Assembly: GCA_041476565.1 (NCBI GenBank)
Contig: JBGOTQ010000167.1
Location: 1-15,079, forward strand
DNA length: 15,079 nucleotides
Origin: DATKMG01 sp041476565
GTDB lineage: Bacteria; Acidobacteriota; Terriglobia; Versatilivoradales; Versatilivoraceae
Direction of reading: 5' to 3'
Made by a program: the position numbers and the translations under genes. Every line of letters starts with the position of its first letter. The stretch's first letter is position 1. Positions 1-6,582 of this stretch are shown here, piece after piece. Below the pieces are notes generated by a model, which saw nothing but the letters and a program-made list of their open reading frames with translations, made no database searches and was not told where the DNA came from.

Positions 1-2
1 CC

Positions 3-107
3 CGGACCGCTGGAGTCAATCCGTTCCTGGCTTATTCGGTGATCAACGATGGAGGTCAGCCCGGCCAGCGCAGTGGTGATGGCGCTTTTCTGTACGGGGT
101 TCCATAG
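3..107 (+). CDS. C-terminal fragment of a protein cut by the window edge
   Basis: Frame 3 is open from the first base and ends at a TAG stop at 105-107, giving 34 residues. The stretch includes AYSVINDGGQPGQRSGDGAF, which reads like natural protein: Gly/Asp/Asn-rich turns alternate with short hydrophobic strands. Similar 'AY-x-VIND-GG..SGDG-F' endings occur, as far as I recall, at the C-termini of large secreted beta-rich proteins in Acidobacteriota and related phyla, but I cannot name the family. The other two forward frames stop at about position 42 and position 80 and look random. No function can be given from the tail alone. A longer minus-strand frame (376 to 56) overlaps it, but that frame is Cys/Arg/Pro-rich and looks like a shadow. 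Confidence 0.4.
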   Translation, partial: RTAGVNPFLAYSVINDGGQPGQRSGDGAFLYGVP

Positions 108-575
108 TCGGCCTTGGCGAACCAACGCCGATGAAAAAGGCGGTTTTGGGGGAGTGTGGCAGCCGATCGTGGGACCGCTGTCCCCCGAGCGGCGACCAGT
201 TTGACTCCGGCAACCGCCGCGACAGAGCAACAGGGGTCGCACAGGGCGGCTCCCACCCTCAAAACCACATTTCCACACAGGGCCACATTCCAGCCACGCG
301 GCGATAATTCATTCCTGTTCTTTAGGTTCTCCCGCAGCCATCTCATTCCCCTCTCTGTGTAGCTGACTGATTTCACATGAACAGGTGATCAATTATTCCT
401 GCTAGCGAAACTGGCATCCCGCGTGATACGTTTATGATCCATGCTTACTACGGTTCTTATAGCTTGTTATCTACCGGAGTAATCTATTAGCCATTCACCA
501 AAATTGACATCCGCATAAGTAAGTAAGGCTGTAACGCCAGAAGAAGGGCATACCTCCCGGAGGATTGCCAAACCA
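108..575. other. Gene-poor, GC-rich structured intergenic region upstream of sulP
   Basis: I see no convincing gene here. The left part (about 108-360) is GC-rich, open on both strands, and rich in inverted repeats. GGGAC (172-176) pairs with GTCCC (181-185) across a 4-nt loop. CCGCC-GCGAC (215-224) pairs with GTCGC (237-241) plus GGCGG (246-250), a 10-bp stem with a 4-nt bulge. The composition changes near 360 to AT-richer DNA, which is more promoter-like and runs up to the sulP ribosome binding site. A perfect TTGACA lies at 504-509, but no good -10 hexamer sits 16-18 nt downstream, so I do not call a promoter. The GC-rich half could be a dispersed structured repeat or an untranslated RNA region; this is an inference. 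Confidence 0.4.
559..564 (+). promoter_or_regulatory. Ribosome binding site of the SulP transporter gene
   Basis: GGAGGA lies 11 nt before the ATG at 576. It is the only strong Shine-Dalgarno match in the area and supports this start over later in-frame ATGs. Confidence 0.7.
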
Positions 576-2300
576 ATGTCAGTCAGCCGATCAGAGACTG
601 AGGCGGCCAAGCGCCGTTTGCCCCTCCTTCAAGGAATTCTGCCCTTCGACAAGTCCCGTCTCACGACGGACATCATGGCCGGTATCACGCTGGCTGCGCT
701 CGGCATACCGGAAGTCATGGGCTACACTAAGATCATCGGCACGCCAGTGGTTACCGGGCTCTATACGCTACTGTTGCCTGTGCTGGCATTCGCCATTTTC
801 GGATCCTCGCGCCACTTAGTGGTGAGTGCCGATTCCGCGACCGCGGCCATGGTAGCCGCCGCATTGACCTCCCTGTCCTTTGCTCCCAACAGCCCTAAAT
901 ACATCGCCCTGGCCAGTCTCGTGGGCCTGGTGGCCGCGGGAATGCTGCTTGTCGCAAGGGTGTTGCGGGCCGGGTTTCTGGCTGATTTCCTGTCGCGCAC
1001 CGTCCTGGTTGGCTTCCTGTCCGGCGTTGGCGTCCAGGTCGCCTTCGGCGAGTTGCATGGCATGCTGGGGTTGGAAAAAAGCGGCCACGGCTTCCTCCGG
1101 CAGTTCCTCTTCACCATCCAACAATTGCCGGACACGCATCTGACGAGCTTGTTGATCTCCTTGACGGTCCTGGGAGTGATCGTGGGATTCGAGCTCTATG
1201 CGCCGCGTTTTCCCGGTGCCCTGCTGGCGGTGATCGGGATGATCGTGGCCAGCGCCTCTTTCCATTGGGGTGGCCACAGTGTCCAACTGGTCGGGGAAGT
1301 CCCCAGTGGCCTGCCTGGCCTGGGGCTTCCGGATGTCTCTTGGACCGACATTCCACTGGTTCTGCCCATTGCCTTCTCATGCTTCATCGTTATCCTGGCT
1401 CAAAGCGCGGCTACCTCGCGCGCTTATGCCCTACGCTACCGTGATCCATTCAGCCAAAACGTGGATCTTGTAGGCCTGTGCCTCGCCAATGCGGCCGCCG
1501 GTTGCAGTAGCACTTTCATCGTCAATGGAAGCCCGACCAAGACTGCCATGGTGGACACCGCCGGCGGTCGCAGCCAGCTATCGCATCTAACGACGGCGGC
1601 GATGGTGCTGGTTGTCTTGTTGTTCCTCACCAAGCCATTGAGTTACCTTCCAAACGCGGTGCTTGCGGCTATCGTTTTCTTAATTGGCGTCAAACTGATT
1701 GACTATCGCGGATTGACTGAAATCCGGCGGAAAAGTCCAAGAGAATTTCGCATAGCCCTTGCCACAGCCGCCACTGTGGTCATCGTGGGCGTCGAGCAAG
1801 GTATTGTGCTGTCACTGGTGCTGTCATTGCTGCGGCTCGTGCGTCACAGCTATAAACCTCACACGGCGGTTATTCTCCACGATGCCACCGAACATTCGCG
1901 AATGGAGCCCGTGACCCCGGGCAGGCTGATTGAACCCGGCCTCGTGATGTATTGGTTTGGCGCTGACCTTTTCTATGCAAACGTATATCATTTTGCAGAG
2001 CAGGCTCTCAGTTTGGTGACCGAGTCGCCGTCCCCGGTACGCTGGCTGGTGGTGGACGCAGGGGCCATCACAGGCATTGACTATTCGGCGGGCCGCGCGC
2101 TCAAGGAACTGCAGCAGGACCTTGCCAAACATGATGTGGTGCTGGCTCTGGCCCGCGTGAGCGACAGCCTCAGGCAAGACCTGGATCGCCATGAGCTCAC
2201 CCAGTTGATCGGAGTCAACCGCCTCTTCGAATCCCGGAGAGACAGCCTTGAGGCCTATCAGTTGGAGGGTCGAAAGGGCATGGCTACCCCCAAGCTCTGA
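576..2300 (+). CDS. SulP family anion transporter with C-terminal STAS domain
   Basis: This 574-residue inner-membrane protein has the normal SulP (SLC26-like) length and plan. About a dozen hydrophobic segments run from roughly residue 30 to 420, followed by a cytoplasmic STAS domain at about 455-562. Family signatures are clear: the N-terminal FDKSRLTTDIMAGITLAALGIPE segment, then GLYTLLLPVLAF and FGSSRH at 61-80. The usual GPxA-type motif at the anion site is replaced by SADSATAA (84-91). In the STAS part, IDYSAG (501-506) falls where STAS domains carry the conserved Asp-Ser loop, with Ser504 as the candidate phospho-site. Family members carry sulfate, bicarbonate, dicarboxylates or other anions, usually by proton or sodium symport, and sequence alone does not fix the substrate. 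No carbonic anhydrase or sulfate-assimilation gene is adjacent. It is monocistronic and converges on the secretion operon. Confidence 0.9.
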   Translation: MSVSRSETEAAKRRLPLLQGILPFDKSRLTTDIMAGITLAALGIPEVMGYTKIIGTPVVTGLYTLLLPVLAFAIFGSSRHLVVSADSATAAMVAAALTSLSFAPNSPKYIALASLVGLVAAGMLLVARVLRAGFLADFLSRTVLVGFLSGVGVQVAFGELHGMLGLEKSGHGFLRQFLFTIQQLPDTHLTSLLISLTVLGVIVGFELYAPRFPGALLAVIGMIVASASFHWGGHSVQLVGEVPSGLPGLGLPDVSWTDIPLVLPIAFSCFIVILAQSAATSRAYALRYRDPFSQNVDLVGLCLANAAAGCSSTFIVNGSPTKTAMVDTAGGRSQLSHLTTAAMVLVVLLFLTKPLSYLPNAVLAAIVFLIGVKLIDYRGLTEIRRKSPREFRIALATAATVVIVGVEQGIVLSLVLSLLRLVRHSYKPHTAVILHDATEHSRMEPVTPGRLIEPGLVMYWFGADLFYANVYHFAEQALSLVTESPSPVRWLVVDAGAITGIDYSAGRALKELQQDLAKHDVVLALARVSDSLRQDLDRHELTQLIGVNRLFESRRDSLEAYQLEGRKGMATPKL

Positions 2301-2301
2301 A

Positions 2302-2340
2302 AGAATCGAATCGGGGCAGCCCAGACCCCGCTCGGATTCT
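2302..2340 (+). terminator. Imperfect stem-loop just after the SulP gene
   Basis: AGAATC (2302-2307) pairs with GATTCT (2335-2340). Inside, CGGGG (2312-2316) pairs with CCCCG (2326-2330), with a 4x4 internal loop between the two helices. It starts 2 nt after the sulP stop codon. There is no T-run, so intrinsic termination is uncertain; it may instead stabilise the mRNA 3' end. Confidence 0.3.
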
Positions 2341-2348
2341 GAGCCTCG

Positions 2349-2410
2349 GTTGAAAACGCGGGTGGAGCGGGCGCTCCCGCGCACGCTTTTTGCCTGGTTA
2401 CGTTTTCAAC
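2349..2410. terminator. Nested inverted repeat between convergent genes, likely bidirectional terminator
   Basis: Outer arms GTTGAAAACG (2349-2358) and CGTTTTCAAC (2401-2410) are a perfect 10-bp inverted repeat. Nested within them, CGCGGG (2357-2362) pairs with CCCGCG (2376-2381), or alternatively GGAGC (2364-2368) pairs with GCTCC (2373-2377) on a GGGC loop. A TTTTT run follows at 2387-2391 for the plus strand, and the minus strand reads GTTTTC just after its copy of the hairpin. The element lies between the end of sulP (2300) and the end of the oppositely oriented secretion operon (2441). That is where a shared two-way terminator would be expected. Confidence 0.5.
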
Positions 2411-2440
2411 TGTGGATGAATCCCGTATTTACCCCCTCAG

Positions 2441-3334
2441 CTAGTCATTGATTATTCCCAGATAAGCCTTTAGTTCAGCAATTTGGTGCTGAACATAGTT
2501 GCGCGCCTCGACTCCCGGGTCTGGCTTTGATTCCAGGTAGCCCATGTAGGCCCTGAGAGCTCCCTCATAGTTTCCCTGCTCTTGTAGGATCCCTCCAAGT
2601 ACATAGTGGGCTGCCGCATGCTGTGGGTTCAACGTAAGCGCTTTTCTTAAGGACTTAATAGATTTGTCGGGTTCACCGGTTTTCAGGTAATTCAAGGCGA
2701 GATTAAAATGCAACTCGGAATCCAGGGGATTCTTCGCAATGGCCCTCAGCCAGAGGTCCCGAGCCCGGGAGTATTCGCTCTCTCCGTAGAGAAGAGACGC
2801 CAGGTTATTGAGTGCTGTGTCGTACTCGGGCTCTATCCGCAGCGCTGCCTCATACTTCTTCCGAGCCGAAACAGAGTCGCCCAGAGCTTGGAGGATCAAT
2901 CCGAGGTTGTTGAGCACCTCAGGCATTTCTGGCCGCATTTCCAGGATCCGTTGATACTCACTTGCGGCCTGCTCGAGGTTGCCTGTTTTTTGAAACCCGA
3001 CGGCACGCTTAAAGATGACGGTGAGATCGCCGGGGGCAATATTCTGACTTTTCGTCGGTGTATCAGAAGGCAGACCGGAGTTTCTGTCTGATACAGCCAC
3101 TGCAAGGCCGGTTCCTTTGCCAACCTGGGCACGGAGTGTCGTTGCGCCCAAGGTTACTCCTAAAACAAGGCCTGCTGCCATTGATCCAAGCAACATGAAA
3201 CGACAGCCTCGGTGCTTCATTCGGCCTTTGGCTGCTCTCGGCTCCATGTAAGCCGCGGGCTTGAGTGGCAGCATCAAGCCGTCGCTTGATTTTCGAGAGT
3301 CCACTTGAGAATCGTCAGGCAAGAGTGTATTCAT
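2441..3334 (-). CDS. Membrane-anchored TPR protein of the secretion/pilus operon (MshN-like position)
   Basis: The protein has 297 residues. It begins with a polar N-terminal tail (1-45, many Arg/Lys) and one hydrophobic segment at about 47-66. A linker to about 100 is followed by about five tandem tetratricopeptide repeats (roughly 103-272) with typical 34-residue periodicity and A-x-Y/L-x-x-P ends, for example EYQRILEMRP, KYEAALRIEP and SLRKALTLNP. The positive-inside pattern suggests a cytoplasmic tail and periplasmic TPRs. TPR domains bind proteins; in type IV pilus and MSHA systems such proteins (PilF/PilW pilotins, MshN, TfpX-type proteins) help secretin assembly or stability. Here it is the last gene, 5 nt after the secretin gene, which supports a secretin-partner role by context. 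There is no Cys after a lipobox, so it is not a PilF-type lipoprotein. The specific role is an inference. Confidence 0.8.
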   Translation of the reverse strand: MNTLLPDDSQVDSRKSSDGLMLPLKPAAYMEPRAAKGRMKHRGCRFMLLGSMAAGLVLGVTLGATTLRAQVGKGTGLAVAVSDRNSGLPSDTPTKSQNIAPGDLTVIFKRAVGFQKTGNLEQAASEYQRILEMRPEMPEVLNNLGLILQALGDSVSARKKYEAALRIEPEYDTALNNLASLLYGESEYSRARDLWLRAIAKNPLDSELHFNLALNYLKTGEPDKSIKSLRKALTLNPQHAAAHYVLGGILQEQGNYEGALRAYMGYLESKPDPGVEARNYVQHQIAELKAYLGIIND

Positions 3335-3339
3335 AGAAT

Positions 3340-5103
3340 TCAGCGATTAGTAACCTCCCCTTTGATTCCCTCCTTAAAGCTACCCACGGTTCCCAGCTTG
3401 AAGCTCTTTTGCATTTTATCGATTCGCTCCTGAGCCTCCTGGTCCAGATCCTCAATTCGTTTACCGACCATGAGAGTCGGAGTGATCATGATGACGAGCT
3501 CAGTCCGCTGAGAGCTTTGTTCCGTCCGGCGAAATGCTGCGCCCACTAGGGGAAGATTCATGAGCCAGGGAGTACCGCGCAAATCCTCGGATCGACGTTC
3601 GCGCATGATGCCCGCGATGAGCAGCGTTTGACCACTTTTTACCTTGGCCACCGTATCAAGGTCACGGCGATCGATTACAGGTTGGGTCGAGACAGCAGCA
3701 CCTGAAGATGCAGCAAAGGTCTTGACTTCAACCAGCTCGCTGATGCTGGGATTCACGCTGAGCGTGATATCGCCGCCCGATCCTATCTGGGGGATAATTT
3801 CCATGACCACGCCAATCGGGACAATCTGGTTGATGATGTTTTGAGTGGTTACATTGCCGCCGAAACCGATCGAGGCCATGGAACTCTGGGTGAAATAAAC
3901 ATCCTCGCGCACGACACGAATGACGGCCTTCTGGTTGTTGAGAGTGGACAGCCTTGGGCTGGAGAGCACCCGCAGCTGGCCTTGCCGCGACAGTGCATCC
4001 AGTAACACGCCGAACTTGCCATTGGAGACCCCGTATTGAAAACTTCCTAAAGAGGGATTGACGTTTTGGTTAAGAGGCGTTCCCGGGGCCAAGCCCGCAG
4101 AAGGCTGGGCGACACCCAGAACCCCCGGCAGTAATCCTGTAAATGCAGCGGTAGGATTGAGGACGGCGGCCCAGTTGACTCCAAGCTGATAGTCCTTGTT
4201 CAACGTGACCTCGACAATCTTGGCCTCGATGAGGACTTGTCGTTGGACCGAACCTTCCACAGCCTCCAGGAAACGGGCTGATTCATCGATCAAATTGTTT
4301 TCCGCATGCAGCATGATCAACCCTGCCTGCGGATTAATGAGCAGGCGCCGCCCGCTGGCATCAGCTCGTGCAGAGCCTTCAGGTCCGAGGTCTTCCCCGG
4401 CTTTATCTGGATTCGTTCCCTCTTGTGAGCCCCCGAAGAGAATCGCATTGAGACCTTCACGGACATCCAGCCATACCCTGGAGCTACTTGCCGTATTGAT
4501 GTTGCTTTGGTTTTCCGACTGGCTCCCACCGCCGCCTTGTCCCGAGCTACCGCCCTGACCTGTTCCTCCCGCACCGCTGCTTCCGCCCATTCCAGCCATA
4601 GCTACGTTGTTGGTCTCTCCTGTTTGCGAGCGCGATGACAGTCGCATTTCGCGCTTGCCCGAGCGGTTGGCAGCGATATAGTTCAAGTAAAAAATCCGTG
4701 TCTGCAACGATGGTCGGCTGACTCGCAACATATTGCCGTCCAGATGGTACTCCAGCCCCAAACCCGGGATGATGAGCTCCAGCGCCTCCTCAAACGTGAC
4801 ATCCTTGAGGTCGAGAGCGGGGATGTCTCCGTCCGTAGCCGGATCGACAATAAGGTTGTAGCCCGTGTCCTTGGTGAGCAGGAGAAGCACTTCGCGCAAC
4901 TTCGCGTCCTTCAGATTAAGCGCAAACCGTTTTCTATCGTGGTGAAAGTCCTGAATTAGTTCATCCTGGATTTTCTGGCTGGGTTGCGGGGGTTGCACTG
5001 TTTCAGGGATTTGTCCCGAAGCGAAGCTTATGTCGAGCAGCGTCAGAAGCGAAGATAGCACCCAAGCTCGCATCACGGTTTTTGGGGGCAACAAGAATTT
5101 CAT
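3340..5103 (-). CDS. Secretin (GspD/PilQ superfamily, MshL-like layout)
   Basis: This 587-residue protein would form the outer-membrane gate of the system. A signal peptide is visible (hydrophobic 12-28; possible cleavage near SFASG-Q at 26-31), with no lipobox. An STN domain follows at about 58-130 (FALNLKDAKLREVLLLLTKDTGYNLIVDP region). A Gly/Ser/Gln-rich low-complexity stretch lies at about 165-200. A short N-type subdomain with RRLLINPQAGLIML (252-265) leads into the secretin core at about 287-545. Core signatures are VLSSPRLSTLNNQKAVI (379-395), GVVMEIIPQI (431-440), VKSGQTLLIAGIM (488-500), GTPWLMNLPLVGAAF (510-524) and RTELVIMITPTLM (533-545). A single STN with few N-domains resembles MshL and is shorter than the usual T2SS GspD (about 650 residues or more). 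The start ATG at 5103 is 37 nt after the PilO-like gene. Confidence 0.92.
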   Translation of the reverse strand: MKFLLPPKTVMRAWVLSSLLTLLDISFASGQIPETVQPPQPSQKIQDELIQDFHHDRKRFALNLKDAKLREVLLLLTKDTGYNLIVDPATDGDIPALDLKDVTFEEALELIIPGLGLEYHLDGNMLRVSRPSLQTRIFYLNYIAANRSGKREMRLSSRSQTGETNNVAMAGMGGSSGAGGTGQGGSSGQGGGGSQSENQSNINTASSSRVWLDVREGLNAILFGGSQEGTNPDKAGEDLGPEGSARADASGRRLLINPQAGLIMLHAENNLIDESARFLEAVEGSVQRQVLIEAKIVEVTLNKDYQLGVNWAAVLNPTAAFTGLLPGVLGVAQPSAGLAPGTPLNQNVNPSLGSFQYGVSNGKFGVLLDALSRQGQLRVLSSPRLSTLNNQKAVIRVVREDVYFTQSSMASIGFGGNVTTQNIINQIVPIGVVMEIIPQIGSGGDITLSVNPSISELVEVKTFAASSGAAVSTQPVIDRRDLDTVAKVKSGQTLLIAGIMRERRSEDLRGTPWLMNLPLVGAAFRRTEQSSQRTELVIMITPTLMVGKRIEDLDQEAQERIDKMQKSFKLGTVGSFKEGIKGEVTNR

Positions 5104-5140
5104 GATTTCAGCTCTCTAATGAAGAGTATTTCCATTTGTG

Positions 5141-5821
5141 CTATTCGTGCTCTTGCCCATCTGTCGGCATCCAATAGTAGCCCCGCAGCTTGAGGCGAAA
5201 GACTATGTCTTCGTTGTTTCTCTCCAGATCAAATCTAGTCAGATTGATTAAGACCGGGTAACTCGTCAATGATTCAACAAAACTGAACACCTTCGAAGAA
5301 GGGAGACCTCGGACTCTCATCTGTAACTCAAGTGACGGCAAGTCTAGCATGGGTACGCGGATCGGATTTGTCGACCGAGTGGGCGAGAGGCGGGGCCAAC
5401 TTGCGAGGTTGATGGCCGAACCACTGCCCTCCGGGACATACTGCCCTCTTACCAGATGGTTGACCATCTCAAGTCCAATAACTTGCAATCCTCTCTCATT
5501 AGCTTCGTGGGTGAGTGCCCCAGCCAGGACAGCTCCGAATTGGACCAAATCTTCTGAGGTTGTTACTATTGGGACTCTTGCCAGAAATGTATCCTGGAAC
5601 TGTGACACTGCAGTTTGCTCGTGCAAAGCAGCCTGCGCCACTCCGGTGTCAGGGCGTCGTTGTTGTGCCATGGCAAAAGAACTGCTCTTTTGGAAGCCGT
5701 TGATTTGTTGCATTGGAAGACGGATAGCAAACCAATAGAACAACGCTGGAACGATTCCAAAGGTACCAACGATGGTTGTCCAACTAACCCAGCGACTATT
5801 TATTGGAAATTTGTTTTTCAT
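5141..5821 (-). CDS. PilO/GspM/MshJ-like inner-membrane assembly protein
   Basis: About 226 residues from ATG at 5821; an in-frame TTG two codons upstream, at 5827, is the alternative start. A single N-terminal membrane segment at about 13-33 (TTIVGTFGIVPALFYWFAI) follows a short basic cytoplasmic tail. The rest is periplasmic. The C-terminal part (about 155-220) has the alternating pattern of the PilO/GspM ferredoxin-like fold: a strand (LELQMRVRGLP), a helix (VFSFVESLTSYP) and two strands (INLTRFDLER, VFRLKLRGYYW). In known systems this protein dimerises with PilN/GspL and links the ATPase platform to the secretin through PilP/GspC. The gene overlaps the preceding PilP-like gene by 26 nt and has no clear Shine-Dalgarno sequence, so translational coupling is likely. 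Sequence identity within this family is always low, so the call rests on topology, fold pattern and position. Confidence 0.72.
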   Translation of the reverse strand: MKNKFPINSRWVSWTTIVGTFGIVPALFYWFAIRLPMQQINGFQKSSSFAMAQQRRPDTGVAQAALHEQTAVSQFQDTFLARVPIVTTSEDLVQFGAVLAGALTHEANERGLQVIGLEMVNHLVRGQYVPEGSGSAINLASWPRLSPTRSTNPIRVPMLDLPSLELQMRVRGLPSSKVFSFVESLTSYPVLINLTRFDLERNNEDIVFRLKLRGYYWMPTDGQEHE

Positions 5822-6437
5822 GAGCAAGCCGATTCACAATTTCAACTTTTCTTTCTCCCCCAGGAGTCTGGACCACAACGTAGTCTGGCTCAATGGCTAC
5901 AATTCTCCAGTTCCCAACTGCAGCGCCGATTTTCTTGGGAACACCATTCACCAAAGCAATTCGCCTGTCTTCTTCAATTAGGGTGGCCGAGACTTTGAAG
6001 CTGGGGTCCGGTGGCGGAGACTCTGTCTCCAGCGGTGGCTTGACAGACGATTCAGCTGAGTGAGTGTGCTCAGTTAGAACTGGTACGTGTTGCCGGGCTG
6101 CTTGAAAGGGATCGCGATCCGGCCAGTCACGTCTCGTCGGAGGACCACTCTTCACCGATAAATCGACGGGGTTTCTAGCCTGCCGCTCGATCTCTTCCAT
6201 TGACAAGAATGGACGAGACTGTGCTTCGCTGGAAACGCTTCCCTGAAAATGAACCGTCCCGTTGATGGCATTGATATTCTGCACAGGCTCCAAGGGGGCT
6301 GTAGGGACAATCCCCGGCATTACGGTAGACTGTGGACTATTGCCCTGGTCTCGACTTGCAAAAAAGGTGATATTGTAAACTGCCGTTCCGGCCAGTCCCA
6401 GGGATAGTAATACCAAGAGCCATTTGTTCTTGGGCAT
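5796..6437 (-). CDS. PilP/GspC/MshK-like periplasmic linker protein
   Basis: 213 residues from ATG at 6437; an in-frame TTG seven codons upstream (6458) would give 220. Neither start has a strong ribosome binding site. A membrane segment lies at about 6-26 (WLLVLLSLGLAGTAVYNITFF). A long Pro/Ser-rich linker with a DRDPF motif (107-111) follows, then a compact C-terminal beta domain (about 146-200) reading FKVSATLIEEDRRIALVNG, then KIGAAVGNWRIVAIEPDYVV, and finally a strand ending KVEIV. The pattern 'DPF ... I.......A.(V/I)NG....G......V..I....V.V....G' is the core of PilP, the GspC homology region and MshK. In these systems the domain binds the N-terminal domains of the secretin. It precedes and overlaps the PilO-like gene, so the order here is PilMN-P-O-secretin rather than the usual M-N-O-P-Q. 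Confidence 0.72.
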   Translation of the reverse strand: MPKNKWLLVLLSLGLAGTAVYNITFFASRDQGNSPQSTVMPGIVPTAPLEPVQNINAINGTVHFQGSVSSEAQSRPFLSMEEIERQARNPVDLSVKSGPPTRRDWPDRDPFQAARQHVPVLTEHTHSAESSVKPPLETESPPPDPSFKVSATLIEEDRRIALVNGVPKKIGAAVGNWRIVAIEPDYVVVQTPGGERKVEIVNRLAHEKQISNK

Positions 6438-6469
6438 GGAAATGATCCGATGGGTCAACTCATACGCAA

Positions 6470-6497
6470 GGCCTGAGTGACAGGCTTGTCACTGGCC
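6470..6497. repeat. Strong stem-loop inside the operon, between the PilMN-like and PilP-like genes
   Basis: AGTGACA (6476-6482) and TGTCACT (6487-6493) are perfectly complementary across a 4-nt GGCT loop. The stem is extended by GGCC (6470-6473) with GGCC (6494-6497), leaving a 2-nt TG bulge on one side, for 11 paired positions in all. It lies in the only sizeable gap of an otherwise very compact operon (6459-6582), just upstream of the start of the PilP-like gene. No short gene is visible in this gap. There is no T-run beside it, so an attenuator, RNA processing site or mRNA-stabilising hairpin fits better than a full terminator. Confidence 0.5.
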
Positions 6498-6582
6498 GCC
6501 ATCCGTCAGCCATATCGGCATCCATTCAGCTAAGTATTAGGAGAAAAAGGGAATGATACCTGTCTGAGCAGTCAGAGTACTC

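Noticed and set aside
156..362. Plus-strand 68-residue reading frame with GTG start
   Set aside because: It lies opposite the previous frame in the same structured DNA, with no ribosome site and no recognisable fold.
56..376. Minus-strand 106-residue reading frame with GTG start
   Set aside because: Composition is Cys/Arg/Pro-heavy, it overlaps a more protein-like plus-strand tail and dense inverted repeats, and it has no recognisable domain.
504..532. Perfect TTGACA -35 box before the SulP gene
   Set aside because: No acceptable -10 hexamer at 16-18 nt (the region reads GGCTGT), so this may be chance.
816..1286. 156-residue minus-strand frame inside the SulP gene
   Set aside because: Antisense shadow of a well-supported gene; His/Gln/Arg-rich with no domain.
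4196..4558. 120-residue plus-strand frame opposite the secretin gene
   Set aside because: It is open only because it lies opposite the Gly/Ser-rich and core secretin codons; no ribosome site or family signature.
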